Shown here: positions 1 through 10,859 of the stretch, piece by piece
Layout: the number at the start of each line of letters is the position of its first letter
How positions within the stretch are numbered: position 1 is the first letter of the stretch
Program-made: the position numbers and the translations under genes
The notes under the pieces: generated by a model
Databases searched by the model: none
What the model saw: the letters and a program-made list of their open reading frames with translations, nothing else
What the model was told of the DNA's origin: nothing
NCBI GenBank assembly: GCA_029204045.2
Contig: JAQNDB010000496.1
Location: 1 to 64,000, forward strand
Direction of reading: 5' to 3'
Source: Tillandsia leiboldiana
Lineage: Eukaryota > Streptophyta > Magnoliopsida > Poales > Bromeliaceae
Length of the DNA stretch: 64,000 nt

Positions 1-1030
1 GCCATTCTTGTCAGTGCGGCCGATTGCGACAGCCCCACCCCCTTGCCCATCCATGCAGCGAACCCCTCCGACACACCAGCGGACAGAGTGGGCCACGCGT
101 CGGGACGACGGAACGACGACCTGGCAGCACCCAGATGGACGAGTTTATGCAAGCCGTCCTGTTGGAGAGACACCCCGTAACAAGCGGATCTTGCGTGCAG
201 GTAATTATTTTATTTCTGGTACTTAGTGTGAGCATTTTTGTTACCGCATGCATTCTCCTCTTTATATTAGTTGAGTATCGGCATCTCGCATCCTGCATGG
301 TATGGGTTGGAAATTTTCTCTACATGTTTTTTAGCGATTGGATTCTTCCCCAGTATCTCTATAAGAGAGGAGGATCGCGTTGTATGATCATTGCAGTTGA
401 TACCTGGGATTCACTTGCTGTTGTGCGATTTCAGACAGCTCCAGGCTTGGATTGAGCACCCAGGTTGGGCGATTGCGCGGTGGAGGGCTGTGCTTTAACA
501 CTGATGATGAAGAAGAAGCAGTTATCCTTCTGCGAGTTGGACTGGAGGAGTTCGTTTTCCTGCGGATTGTCGGCGTATCCTTCCAACAGCATGGGCTTTA
601 GCGACTGTGGACAGACGCCACCTCGGGAGCAGACGTGAGTTAGGACTAGTGGTTATGTCCTTAGGAGTCTCGTTAGTGATAGCTTTCTTTTGTGGCCACA
701 GTAGGAACGACACCAACACTTCTCCCCCTTTTCTCACCTTGTACTGAAATTTACGAACAGGACGGAAACTTCGAAAGATTGCTCCAGAAATGGAGACAGT
801 GCCCGAACCTGTTCTTGTTTGATTGGGCAAGGCACTGATTTTTGAAATTTTCGGACTTTTCGCTAATTTCAGCTGTTTTCTAAATCGAGGGTTGGAGTTG
901 ATGACTTTCTGCTGGTGGAGCCGTATCTTTCTTGTTAGTTTAGTGCTGCGTTCTTGGTGTTTTGATTTTTGTTTGTTTTTGTTGTGGCGTGTTTTGTTTC
1001 GGGACGAAACTTCCTTTTAGTGGGGGAGGA
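1..1030 (+). other. Noncoding internal 3' region of element D
   Basis: No integrase, RNase H or chromodomain coding can be recognised here in any frame, unlike the equivalent position in elements B, G and I. Bases 1-201 are GC-rich and exon-like and end at CAG followed by GTAATT, a splice-donor-like junction. The rest is AT-richer, with short open frames I do not recognise. The segment ends with the GTTTCGGGACGAAAC hairpin (996-1010) and the polypurine tract. It may be a long noncoding tail of a LARD-like element or may include captured host sequence; neither can be shown here. Confidence 0.5.
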
Positions 1031-4000
1031 TGTAGGACCCCCGAACCCCATGCAGCATTTTCCGATGGATCCACTGTTAGAACACCTGTTGTGGTGTATC
1101 TAGCCCATGGTGCATCAATGGGATGCCACAGATGGACCCTGTAAGGTTTTTTTTTAGCTGTTGGCTTTCGGCTGGGTTTGCCGAAATTTTGAAAAAGAAT
1201 TAGGCCAAACAGACGCGGAAATGGATTCAGCGCGGAAAAACGCTTGAAAATGGCTTTTTGTTTGCCAAATTCTGAGTCCGGATGCCCAAAAACGGACCTC
1301 CCGGAAAATTTACTGGATTTCTGTGCATGGGGGACCGTGGACCGCGGGGGGCCACGTGCAAGCCCTGATTGGCCGGCGCACGCAGCTGGGTCCACGGAGC
1401 GCTGGGTTTGGACCGGGGTGCACCGGAGGCGCGTGACCGGCAGGTGTCCACGTGGCAGCGCCTGATTAGGCGGCTCTGGTGCGCTCGGTCTGCGGGAGTG
1501 CGCGGGGAGGCGTGGACCGGGGGCGCGCCACGTGGCGGCACCGGTTGGCGGGCGCATGAGCGCGCGGTCCACGCAGCGCGCGGGGCAGTGGCCGTACGCG
1601 GGGCAGGCGCGGGCGACGTGGGAGTTGCCACGTGGCGCCCGCTGATTCGCGGGGCGCCACCTACCGCGTTGACGCGGGCAGGGACACGTGGCGCTCCCCG
1701 TGGCGGCTTGCACGGCTGCGGCGTGTTCGGGGACACGTGGCGGGCGCCGGCGCGGGTCGGACCAAGCAAGCGTCCGGCTGGATCCCGTGTGCGGGCTGGG
1801 CCGGGCCGGGCCGCACTGTGCGCGCCCGAAACCGGCCGGGCCGGGCTGCACTGTAGCCGCCCGAATTCGGGCTGGGCCGCACTGTAGCCGCCCGAACTCT
1901 GGGCTGGCTGCACTGTAGCCGCCCGAAACTTGGGACTATTTCGGTATTTCTTCAATTGTTTTTTGGGGCCTTTATTTAGCACCCGAGCCTCTTTTCTCCC
2001 CTTTTCTCCTCTTTTCGAGCCTCCTCTGCCCGAGCACCCTTAACAAGATTTCTTCATCTTCAAGCTCTGATCCACCTGCAAAGTTTTGGGATTTTATGGC
2101 ACGCATCCCGAGTTCTCTATTTTACGGCGCGGCGCGACGTGGTGGTTCCTGTGTTCTTCTTCGGCGCAGCAGCAGCAGTGTTTTAGCTCCCCTGGTCTAC
2201 TCCGACGATCTTTTCGAGCGATTTCTTCGCTGCTGGATTCGTAGCAGGTGAGGCTACGATTTTGGGTTTCTCGCACATTTTCAGATTTCACGTTTTTCGA
2301 GGTGTTTTCTCGTGCTCATTGGGGACCCTTTTGCTGTGAGATTTTGGTGAGGGCAGCACCTTCTTTTGAGGAGATCTTCGCGCACGAGTCTCGGATCAAG
2401 ACGTGCTTATAGACTTTTTTCATCTACTCGACGCGAGGATCATCGTGGATTTTTCTTGGAATTTTTGGAGACCTCCCGAAGGTATACACTGTTCCTTTTA
2501 TCTGTACAAGAGTTTACAGTTGAATGATTTTGGGATTGTGCGCATCGTTACTGTGGAATTTGTAACTTGGCCTTCGGTGCTCGGAATTGGACGTGCAGGT
2601 ACCCGTTTCGAAGCTATCGACGCGAGGATCGCTGTGGTATTTTTATCAGAATTTTGGAGTTCGTTTTACAGGTGAAAATTTCGCAGTAAGTGGACTGTTC
2701 CCAGCAGATTTGTAAAACCTGGATTTTAATGGAGTTAAAGTGTAACTGTAGCCTTATGTTGTACCCAGGAGGGATTGTGGACTGTGCTGGACCTGTTGGA
2801 CCTAGAGTGGTTATTTTCCTGGTTTTCTCAGCTGTACGGCTCCGGACAGTTAGCGTCTTCAGGTGGGTGGCTTGCTTTCAAGATCTATGGACTGTACTCT
2901 AATTCTATTGATATAGAATCATGCATGATAGTGATGGACTTGGGTAGCATGCTAGAGCGTAGGAATTGTTGATCCTTGTTTTATCTGTCGATCTTGTGAT
3001 CTCTTGCTTCCTACTATCATGTTAAATATTTGTTATATTGGAACCTGACCTAGCACCCCCGTCATATGTTGCATGTGTAACCAGACCAGTAAAAAACCCT
3101 CACTTGGGCTAGGGTTATTTATGTTTAGACATCCACACTTTATGTCGCATTCCTGGACTTAGTGTTATCCTCGCCCGGGTAGTGGGCCGAGCGGTCGGGA
3201 CTTCTCTATAGTGTGGGATGCATTGCACTCGTGCTTGGGAGCAGAGTGGAGTCTGGTAGATGTAGTGGTTCGCTTGTCTGTATCTGGGAACCGTTTGGGG
3301 TAAACGGTGGACCCGAGAGATCTTGTTTTCCCCTGTTTGGGTCGTCGCCACTGTGTTAGTGGCAGTAGTTTACTAGTGTTAGCCGGACCTAGAACCCAGA
3401 ACTCTTTCGACATATACATGATTTTAGTCTACCAATGTTTTTTTCCAAACATCGAAGGGCCGCTGGAGTCTGTTCTTGTTTGATTGGACAAAGGCATCAG
3501 CCCTTCGGGGTTTTGGGTAAAACACTTGTTTTCTAACTGTTTTTCTAAAAGAACTAAAATCATTAAATATGATTTCTTCCAGATCAAATTAGTTTTCAAT
3601 AACAAATGTCACCTTTTCCGGTAAATCTCCCCACTCGAAAGGATTCGAGTGGTCTGGGTTCTAGGGGTCGTTCCTCTGTCGGGACGAAAGCCTGGGGGCC
3701 GAGCCTGGAACCTGTTCTTGTTTGATAGGGTTGTAGGTGTAGGTCTCCCGGGACTTTCGGCCCTGTTGGTGTCTCTTGCGAGTTGTACTGTGTTTTGCTT
3801 TCCCGAACTATAAGGGATCGGGAACTTCGATAGTCGGAGCCTATAGTCTGTTCTTGTTTGATAGGGTTCTTAGCACCGGTCTATCGGGTTTCCGAACCCT
3901 TATGGTGTCGGTCTTTCTGGAGAGTTTAGTGTTCTGTTGTGGGAGCCGTCTGGTGGACAGTGGCCCCAGCTGTGTGACTTCCAGCTTGTGGTTGAGAGTT

Positions 4001-4901
4001 GGTCGTTGGTCGATCTTGTTGATCGTGGTTGGGACTTTAGCCTGCATGAGCCATTTTTTGAGCTCGACAGAGTTACGCGGATACTTTCCTCGGTGGGGTC
4101 GCTCCCCTCGAGAGCCACTCCGGAGTTGGGCCTGTTACTTGCTATCGCGACTTGTCGACGCCGTCCCTCTGACTGGCCAGTTAGTGGCAGTCACGGACAC
4201 CCTACGGTAGACCCGTCCTGTTGAGGATGTGCGGCAGTAGGTGGGCGCAGGTTTGACTGGACCCTTTGAGGCAGTCAGTTTAGATTTGGTGAGTTTGCTG
4301 TGTGTGTTAGTAGATGCATCATGTTTCATCTGTTCCTGTTCTTGAGCATCTAGATAGAGGCATAGTAGCTGTAGAGTTACTTTTCCAGCCCTTTCATTCC
4401 AGTTTTATATTGTTACTTTATGCCTCTAGTAGACTTAGTGGGCAGACCGTCGGGCTTGTTGGCGGCACCCACTGAGAACTACTTGGGACGTAGTTCTCAC
4501 ACCCGTCGTGGTGTATTTTCCCACAGGGACTTCTACTCCGTTCCTCCTGCTTCTCCTGTTGCTGCTTCTTCTGATCGAGGTAAGGGAGTCGCGAGATAGT
4601 TCCCCACCAGTCGTCATCCAGAGAGTAGATGTACCCTTATTACTTTGAGAGTTCCTGTTGAGAGAACTTTGTAGTGAGTATAGAGTTGTATTTATTTTCT
4701 ACTGCTCGAGAGACTTTTGTACTTTTGGTGAGGACTTGTGTTGTATAGTTTTTATTTCTAGCAGTTTTACTTTCAGCTCTGATATCTGCTTAGTATAGAT
4801 GCTCTCTTTGCAGGTTAGTCGCTTCGTCTATACGGGCTTCCCGTATGGGCGGCGGATCTGTTGGCGAGCCCGGGTCGCAGTTTCGACGCCGGGGCGTGAC
4901 A
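1031..4901 (+). repeat. 3' LTR of element D (3,871 bp)
   Basis: The LTR is bounded by TG...CA, with a polypurine tract directly upstream. The U3 is GC-rich and carries repeated G-boxes (1329-1940), followed by a degenerate TATA-like TTTATTTAGC at 1971-1980. Related LTRs E and F have clear TATAAATA at the equivalent place. A donor-like CAGGTGAGG lies near 2245. Three copies of a CTGTTCTTGTTTGAT motif lie at 3469, 3711 and 3847. A perfect 7-bp hairpin (ATACGGG, loop CTT, CCCGTAT; 4830-4846) precedes the conserved terminus. Short open frames inside it look like chance. No other gene is seen in these 3.9 kb. Confidence 0.85.
1329..1940 (+). promoter_or_regulatory. GC-rich U3 of D with six G-box motifs
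   Basis: CACGTG cores lie at 1353, 1449, 1529, 1629, 1685 and 1734; the last five read CACGTGGC, the G-box/ABRE core bound by plant bZIP and bHLH factors. At 1848-1927 a unit containing GCACTGTAGCCGCCCGAA is repeated three times just upstream of the TATA-like site. Position and content suggest an LTR promoter or enhancer. The arrangement recurs in E and F. Confidence 0.55.
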
Positions 4902-6065
4902 AGTACTCCACCCAGTCCGTTTCGCGATGCATCGCAATACACTTCATAATCCTCCCCTGGTTCTGGCAGGGCGAGAATCGGAGCTCTCGCGTCAATCTAT
5001 CCTTGAGCTCCTCGAAGCTCCTCTGACATTTGTCCGACCAGATGAACTTTTCCCCATTTTTTAGTCAACGGTTTTAAGGGGTGGCTATCTTGGAGAAACC
5101 CTCCACGAAGCGCCGATAGTACCGGCTAATCCTAGAAAGCTTCGAACCTCTGTTACCGTCGTTGGTTGGGACCAGTCCGTCACCGAATCTATCTTCTTCG
5201 GATCGACTGTGACTCCAGCCACTGAGATTACCTGCCCCAAGAAGCCAACCTCTCGGAGCCAAAACTCACACTTTTTTGAGTTTGGCGTAGAGTTTCTGTT
5301 CCCGTAGGGTCTGGAGGAATGTGCGCAGATGTTCTTCATGTTCCTCGTCTGTACGGGAATAGATGAGGATATCGTCGATGAAGACCACCACGAATAAATC
5401 CAGGAAGGGTTGGATACCCTGTTCATCATGTCCCATGAACACCGCAGGGGCATTCGTGAGCCCGAACGGCATTACTGTAAATTCGTAATGACCGTAGCGA
5501 GTTCCGAAAAGCCGTTTTGGGGATGTCCTCCCCTTGACCTGGACCTGATGATAGCCCGACTGCAGGTCAATCTTTGAAAACACCGTCGCCCCCTGTAGTT
5601 GGTCGAAGAGGTCGTCGATCCTCTGGCAGGGGGTTACTTGTTCTTAACGGTGACCTTATTTATCTCCCGGTAGTCGATGCACAACCGGAGACTTCCGTCC
5701 TTCTTCCTCACAAACAGGACGGGCGCGCCCCAGGGTGACGCGCTAGGTCTGATGAAGCCCTTATCCAAAAGGGTCCTCCAACTGTGCCTTGAGTTCCTTC
5801 AACTCCACGAAGGCCATCCTGTACGGTGCCTGGTGATGGGTTTGGCGCCGGGGAAGTAGTTCAATAGGAAGTCGACTTCTTCGTTCCGGCGGCGCTCCGG
5901 GGAGCTCTGCCGGAAACACGTCCAGAAATTCCCTTCCCACGGGACCCGCTGATCCTTATCTGGGAGCGGCCCTGAACTACCTATCGGCCCATTGGGTTCT
6001 CGGCTGCAAGGCATAGGGTGGAGCCTATTTATTCCTGCATGGCCCTTAACGGGCCCCGAGTACAC
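4902..6065 (-). pseudogene. pol: Element A pol fragment (reverse transcriptase to RNase H), frameshifted
   Basis: Remnant of a Ty3/gypsy pol that copies element RNA into DNA. Recognisable blocks include FSKIDLQSGYHQ (RT motif A with its aspartate), YGHYEFTVMPFGLTNAPAVF and FIDDILIYS (motif C). They are spread over several frames because of small indels, for example an extra base near 5427 changing FMDMMN, and others near 5272, 5500 and 5630. The fragment stops in the RNase H region where D was inserted; integrase and chromodomain would lie beyond D, out of view. It is almost identical to element B but more broken, and cannot make a functional protein. Confidence 0.9.
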
Positions 6066-6266
6066 AAGGTTATCCTATGCTTCGAAGCTCGCCCGCGCAC
6101 ATCGGCCGGGGGAGGCTTCGCCTAGTACTTAAGGATTCTAAAGAGAGGGAGCGAGAGAGAGAGTCTAACAGGGGTAGCAGGCTAAGGTGTAATCGGTGCT
6201 CCTAATCTAAGAGGGAAAAGAGAAACCAAATCTTAGAAACTCCCTTTGATATTCCATGACCGAGCG
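6004..6266. other. Filler sequence at the gag-pol junction of A
   Basis: About 260 bp without similarity to gag or protease replaces nucleocapsid and protease. The same sequence occurs in B (13800-14066). On the plus strand it contains CCTATTTATT followed by a GA-rich tract (around 6143-6165), which resembles a promoter or 5' UTR fragment. The origin is unknown. Confidence 0.6.
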
Positions 6267-6987
6267 GTTCCCTTGTCTAATGTTCTTCAGGTCGTCTTCC
6301 AATTGCCGCTTGACGCTATCGGAGAAGAAATTGCCAAAAGTTCCTCTCTAAAGGCCGACCATGTCGGTAGCGGGTCATTTGTAGATGGGTCCGGGCGTAC
6401 CGTCTTCCACCAGATGCGTGCATTCCCTTCGAGAAAGTGGACGGCTAGTGGAACCCGCTCGTGTTCCTCCATCAGTAGGTCCTCGAAGAGTTTTTCCATG
6501 GTATCTACCCATTTCTCGACGACCCATGGATCGGTCGTCTCTCCCTCAAAAGTGGGAGGGTCATGCTTCTTGAACCTAGTCAAATTCGTCCTGACCCTTT
6601 CTCGCGTCGTTCGTTGCTCCGTGATCCCTCCTACAGCGGCGGACCCCCCGAGAGTAGGGGTCGTTCCTGCCTCCCCTGCTGTCGCTCCCATCACGGGCCC
6701 TTGGTCGTCGGAGTAGGTACATCCCTTGGGGATGGGGGCTGTTCCGTCGTCGTGCCACCCGTCCCTTGCGGTCCCTGTAGTGGGTGCGGTGGCTTCGGGC
6801 GAAGGGGTCGGATCGCGCTCGCTGGCGCGGTTGCCTGTTGCTGCGTCAGGTGACGAACCTGCTCCGTCAGCGTCGCTAATTGCCCGGCCATTTCCCGCAG
6901 TTGTTGTCGGAGGAGCTGGTTCTCTGCGGTGGTCGGGGTCACTCTGTCCGCGTCCGCATTCTCGGTGGACGATCTAGTCCGGGCCAT
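6207..6987 (-). pseudogene. gag: Element A gag fragment, frameshifted and 3'-truncated
   Basis: The start ATG at 6987 gives MARTRSSTENADAD, then a leucine/glutamine-rich coiled-coil N-terminus. A frameshift near 6690 moves the capsid core (KWVDTMEKLFEDLL, GNARIWWKTV) into another frame, and further indels occur near 6330. The nucleocapsid zinc knuckle is missing, because the frame runs into the filler after EYQREF. Gag normally forms the virus-like particle. This copy is dead and is the counterpart of the intact-frame gag of B. Confidence 0.88.
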
Positions 6988-7189
6988 CGTCCGCTATAGA
7001 CAAAGAAACCACGTTAACCCTAAGGTTATAACCTAACACCCTGTCTTACTATTACACCTACATTACGTTCCCTTTTCCCCGTACTCTCACGTACTACGCA
7101 CCTATACCTTGGTTATCTCATGTCTAATTTGCTTGTGGTACCCTACACTGTGGATGTGGATCACGTCTACTATGGTTATGGTTGTTTTT

Positions 7190-7200
7190 CTCTGATACCA
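7190..7200 (-). promoter_or_regulatory. Primer binding site of A
   Basis: On the minus strand the sequence is TGGTATCAGAG, complementary to the 3' end of initiator Met tRNA. It lies eight bases from the LTR terminus at 7208. Confidence 0.9.
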
Positions 7201-7322
7201 TTTAATCTGTCACGCCCCCGGTGGTTTTTGAGTCTATCAAAGCGGAAAATTGTGAGTATTTTTTTTTTTTCTTCCTTAACAAGGCATTTTAAACCTCATC
7301 CCCGGTGCGTGCCAGACCGCCA

Positions 7323-7369
7323 CATACACAAATTCTCCCTGCCCGCGGACAGAGTCTCATTTGTATATG
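7323..7369 (-). promoter_or_regulatory. U5 stem-loop in the A/B central LTR
   Basis: In sense RNA the arms CAUAUACAAAU and AUUUGUGUAUG pair over 11 positions with one G-U. A similar hairpin with a different stem sequence occurs in C, G and I at the same distance from the LTR end. Confidence 0.55.
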
Positions 7370-7891
7370 CACGGCGTCTCATTTACAACAACATACATCA
7401 AACACCAACCATCAACCATACAATAGACATACATCATCAAGCGGAATATTAAAGCGGCATCAGTGTTTAGAAAGGATAAAGCCAGCGGTTGCAAAACTCG
7501 TGCCCACACGGCACTTCATTTTGAGAAAACCTTTTCGAAGTCATTTGGTTTATCATGAAAACGTGCCGCATAAGAAAACATCACCAAAAGAACCGAAATA
7601 TAAATGTACACCTCATCCACAGCGCTAAGTAATACATGTCCACGAATATTACGACCCACAAGCAAATTAACTAAATTAAGCGTAAGAGAAATGAGATAAT
7701 AAAAACCAAGTGTTCTGACTACGGTTCTCGCGACGCAGTCTCACCGCCCTCCCGGCTAACGCACCTCGTAACACCTGTCACGGAGTGGGTAATGTCAGTG
7801 ACAAACAAAGTAGATGTCTAATATCAAAAAGGAAATAAGGAGCAAACCGAATACACCGGAACCATTTCGCTAAAACCCTGCACATATTAAG

Positions 7892-7973
7892 CTGGGCCCC
7901 AACCCCAGATTTATCAATTAAATTGGGCACCAACCCCAGAATTATCAATTAAATTGGGCACCAACCCCAGAAT
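7892..7973. repeat. 31-bp tandem repeat in the A/B LTR
   Basis: About 2.7 copies of a 31-bp unit built on AATTGGGCACCAACCCCAGA. The same array is in B's right LTR at 15724-15805. Confidence 0.8.
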
Positions 7974-10032
7974 ATTTGTCGGTGAGACTAAAGCCTCCCA
8001 TCGTGCGCAAACACCTACTTTGATGCTTTTAACCTCTTCGCGGTGCTGGTGTGCTATTTTCAGCGGGCGCGAAGAGGTCCTCACGGCACCCACACTTTTG
8101 TGAGGAACACGGGTCATAAGAGACCACTCTTCCGGAAAAGTACACCCATGCGGAGGCCAATCCGCCTGTGTACGTGCAGCATCCGAAAACGAATTTGCCG
8201 AGATCGGCGTGTCATGAGCACCTTCAATTGTTAGATAAAAACACAATTATGCGAAAGGTTAAACTGTCCGTCTACTTTGTTAGATAAATTAAGAGCACTT
8301 TAATGACGATAGATGCACTTACTGCACTTGTTGCACTTATCGCAACCGTACCCACCTATTCGAAGAGAGATCGGAACACCCGAATCCTTCGCGCACCCCC
8401 GCTGCGCGTCTGGACCTAAAGAAAGTCCGCAAGGATAACTATAGTCAAAAGCGTGTACTAACATCCGAAAACACAAGACCCAATTTACTCTTTTCGACGG
8501 AAAAGTCCAACACCGTCCGGGTTGACGAAAGACGGAAATCCAACAAACTCAATCCTCAGCCGGTAGCCCACTCGGGACGTCAACGGTCCAGCCGAGAAGC
8601 CCCGACGACGAAGACGATGAGAAAAAGGGACCCGACGGCGCGCCCCCGACGATTTTGTCGAGGCGCGGAGTGTCGGCAAAATCGGCACCCAACATAATAA
8701 AATAATGACCAAGAAGGTCCCAAGTGGCCATGCCAAGAGAGCCACGGAAATAACGATCCCAACGGCGAAAACGGCGCTCAAAACGGTGGAAAAAGGGGCA
8801 AAAACGGAGCAAATGAACTTCGGGCTGTCGGTTGGTGCACGGGGGCAGCCGTGCACCGGGTTCACGACGTCAGGCGGCGGCGGCATGCGCCGGGTGCACG
8901 CAGGAGGCGTGCACCGCGCATTTCGGGCCGGGCCGGTGCACGAGCCGAGGGTGCACCGGGTCCTTGCCCTTCGGCCGCAAGCGCGTGCGCCGGGTGCACG
9001 CATGAGGCGTGCACCGCGCGCCTTGGGCCTGGCCGGTGCACGAAACCGTGCACCGGGTCTGGTGCTTCCGACGCTGCGGGCATGCACCGGGTGCACGCCT
9101 GGACCCGTGGACCGTGCTGTACGGACAAGCACAGTAAACCCTAATTTCGCGGTTTTCTTCGCCGTTTTCGCTCCCGTTTCGCGATTTCTTCTCCGTTTTC
9201 GCTCCCGCGCGACTCCGGCGAAGACCCCGAGACCATGGTAACGACGGCGGCGGCCTCCCGTTTAACAATGGCGGCGGCGGCCTCCCGTTAATCCACTATG
9301 TTCCAACGAAACATCCCCAAAAATCTCCGAATAAATCCGCGGTAAATCTAACGGCTAAACCGTTGATCCACGAACAACCAAAATGTAAATCGGAACCCCG
9401 ATCGAATTTTCGACCAAGTCCGATAAAAAGAAACCGACTACAAATCATCGATTAAACTCGATAAAAACCATCGATCACCCTCGATCAAGAACGAGAATAA
9501 AACATGGATCAAAACCCGACGAAAATCCGCGATCGATGTACTAACTAAAACGACCTTACGAGAACACGGAAAACCCCCGATTAATTCTACAAAAAGATTA
9601 ACGACCACTAACCTCAATCTATCGGAATTAAAGAACCGATCTTGTTTCCTTTCGGCGTTGGAGACCCGGATCCGCTCCCCGTAGACGATGGCGTCTCGTT
9701 CTCCGATCTCCGGCACGTGAATCAGGGCGATCGGGTTCCTCCGCTTCCTCCTTCTTTTCCTCTTTTCTCCTCCGGTTAGGGTTCCGTCTTTTCTTTTCTT
9801 TTTCTCTTCTCACCGATTAGGGTTTTTATTTCTTTCTTTTCTTTTCTTTAATCGGGATCCCTTATATAGTCGCACTTTATCTCTAATTAATTTCTCTTTA
9901 ATTCGTACGTAAGAGAATTATTATTTTCCGTCTGGGATAATTAATTAACTAATTAATTATCACCTACGAGATAACCCACCTTATCTCTAACGGGTGCAAG
10001 ATATTTTGCACGGATCCCGATGCACGTGTGAC

Positions 10033-10135
10033 GCCCCACTTCCCAGGGGGTCACCCATCCTAGAACTACTCTAGCTCTAGCACGCTTAACTCTCATGTTC
10101 CTCTTGGATCTTGCTACCATCCAAAATGCTATAGC
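10033..10135 (-). ncRNA. 5S-rRNA-like domain in the 3' LTR of Cassandra
   Basis: On the minus strand it contains GAGTTAAGCGTGCTAG (box A region), GATGGTAGC, and GATGGGTGACCCCCTGGG (box C region), in the same order as plant 5S rRNA with local substitutions. In Cassandra this segment retains the internal RNA polymerase III promoter and predicted 5S-like folding. It is not a functional 5S rRNA gene. Confidence 0.85.
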
Positions 10136-10431
10136 CGGGTTAGAGATTTAGTCCTATTATATCATTTATATAGAGGACTAATCCAAATTCCGGGGGTGTC
10201 ACATTCTTCCCCCCTTTAAGCCCTGACGTCCACGTCAGGCTCAAGCACACTCACAAGCACCAGGCGATGTGAGACTCGTCTCGCTAGCCTTAGCCGACCT
10301 TGTGAGGAGCTGCACTCCACTCACAACGGTCATTAGCCGGGGAGCCTCGCTCTACCCGCTATATAACCCTGGCTCAGCCGAGACTCATCTCACATTTTGG
10401 GCTGGTGAATGGCTCTGATACCAACTGTGAC

Positions 10432-10534
10432 GCCCCACTTCCCAGGGGGTCACCCATCCTAGAACTACTCTAGCTCTAGCACGCTTAACTCTCATGTTCC
10501 TCTTGGATCTTGCTACCATCCAAAATGCTATAGC
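10432..10534 (-). ncRNA. 5S-rRNA-like domain in the 5' LTR of Cassandra
   Basis: Second copy, identical by eye to the one at 10033-10135. It lies just upstream of the primer site on the minus strand, so a polymerase III transcript starting here would read into the element body. Confidence 0.85.
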
Positions 10535-10842
10535 CGGGTTAGAGATTTAGTCCTATTATATCATTTATATAGAGGACTAATCCAAATTCCGGGGGTGTCA
10601 CAGCACGACTAATCACCGTATCACTTTGAATCCCGTTCCGGGGATCCCGATATCGGATTTCAGATCCGATCGCACCGTCGGCTTTCTTTTTCCGCGCTCT
10701 ATCGCAGAAAAATACTAGCACCCCACAATGGCCAACTTTTAAGAATTGAATAATTTTATTTCACTCAAAGGCTTAAATGACTACACGTAAGTCAAAAATA
10801 CCCCGAAAGGCCGGATCACTACACCACTCACACTTTATAAAA

Positions 10843-10859
10843 AGTTTCATCCCGAAACT
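10843..10859 (-). promoter_or_regulatory. Stop-adjacent hairpin of B
   Basis: The minus strand reads AGTTTCGGGATGAAACT, a stem-loop that abuts the pol stop codon and precedes the LTR by about 20 bases. It is the B version of a hairpin found in D, C, E, I and G. Confidence 0.6.

Larger units (their letters stand above)
1..4901 (+). mobile_element. Element D: 3' part of a Tekay-type LTR retrotransposon
   Basis: This is the right-hand end of a plus-strand element whose start lies outside the window. It has about 1 kb of internal sequence, a polypurine tract (TGGGGGAGGA, 1021-1030) and a complete 3' LTR (1031-4901) that starts TGTAGGACC and ends GGGGCGTGACA. The right flank resumes exactly inside the RNase H coding region of element A, so D is inserted in A; the expected 5-bp duplication is AGTAC at 4902-4906. 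The LTR end and the hairpin before the polypurine tract match the Tekay-like families elsewhere in the window. No pol coding is visible in the part seen, so D may be non-autonomous. Confidence 0.85.
10027..10602 (-). mobile_element. Cassandra-type TRIM retrotransposon (576 bp)
   Basis: Two apparently identical 177-bp terminal repeats (10027-10203 and 10426-10602) flank 222 bp of noncoding sequence. On the minus strand a primer site TGGTATCAGAGCC (10411-10423) follows the 5' LTR after two bases, and a polypurine tract (complement of 10204-10219) precedes the 3' LTR. The TSD is GCACG (10022-10026 and 10603-10607). The empty site is visible in B's right LTR (near 26684). The terminal repeats carry a 5S-rRNA-like domain, which is diagnostic of Cassandra. 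There is no coding capacity, so it depends on another element for movement. Identical LTRs imply a recent insertion. Confidence 0.93.
7208..10823 (-). repeat. Central LTR shared by A (5' LTR) and B (3' LTR)
   Basis: In sense orientation it starts TGTAGTGATCC at 10823 and ends GGGGGCGTGACA at 7208. It carries a TATA box (ACTATATAAG, 9861-9870, minus strand), a TTAGGG-type telo-box close downstream (9817-9825) and a donor-like GAG/GTTAGT (9607-9612). A GTGCAC-rich block (about 8830-9130) follows, and the U5 stem-loop is at 7323-7369. A 576-bp Cassandra element is inserted at 10027. It is about 1-2% different from B's right LTR by eye. Beyond these features I see no gene in it. Confidence 0.9.

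Noticed and set aside
24..455. 143-codon open frame with a hydrophobic middle as a membrane protein gene
   Set aside because: It crosses a probable exon/intron-like composition switch, has no recognised homology, and its hydrophobic part is AT-rich noncoding sequence.
7190..7200. tRNA-like signal at TGGTATCAGAG sites
   Set aside because: Only the 11-13 bases of a primer binding site are present, with no cloverleaf around them.
10033..10135. Functional 5S rRNA gene
   Set aside because: The segment lies in a TRIM LTR with substitutions across the 5' half, and the two copies are the terminal repeats of one element with its own TSD. It is the 5S-like domain of Cassandra.
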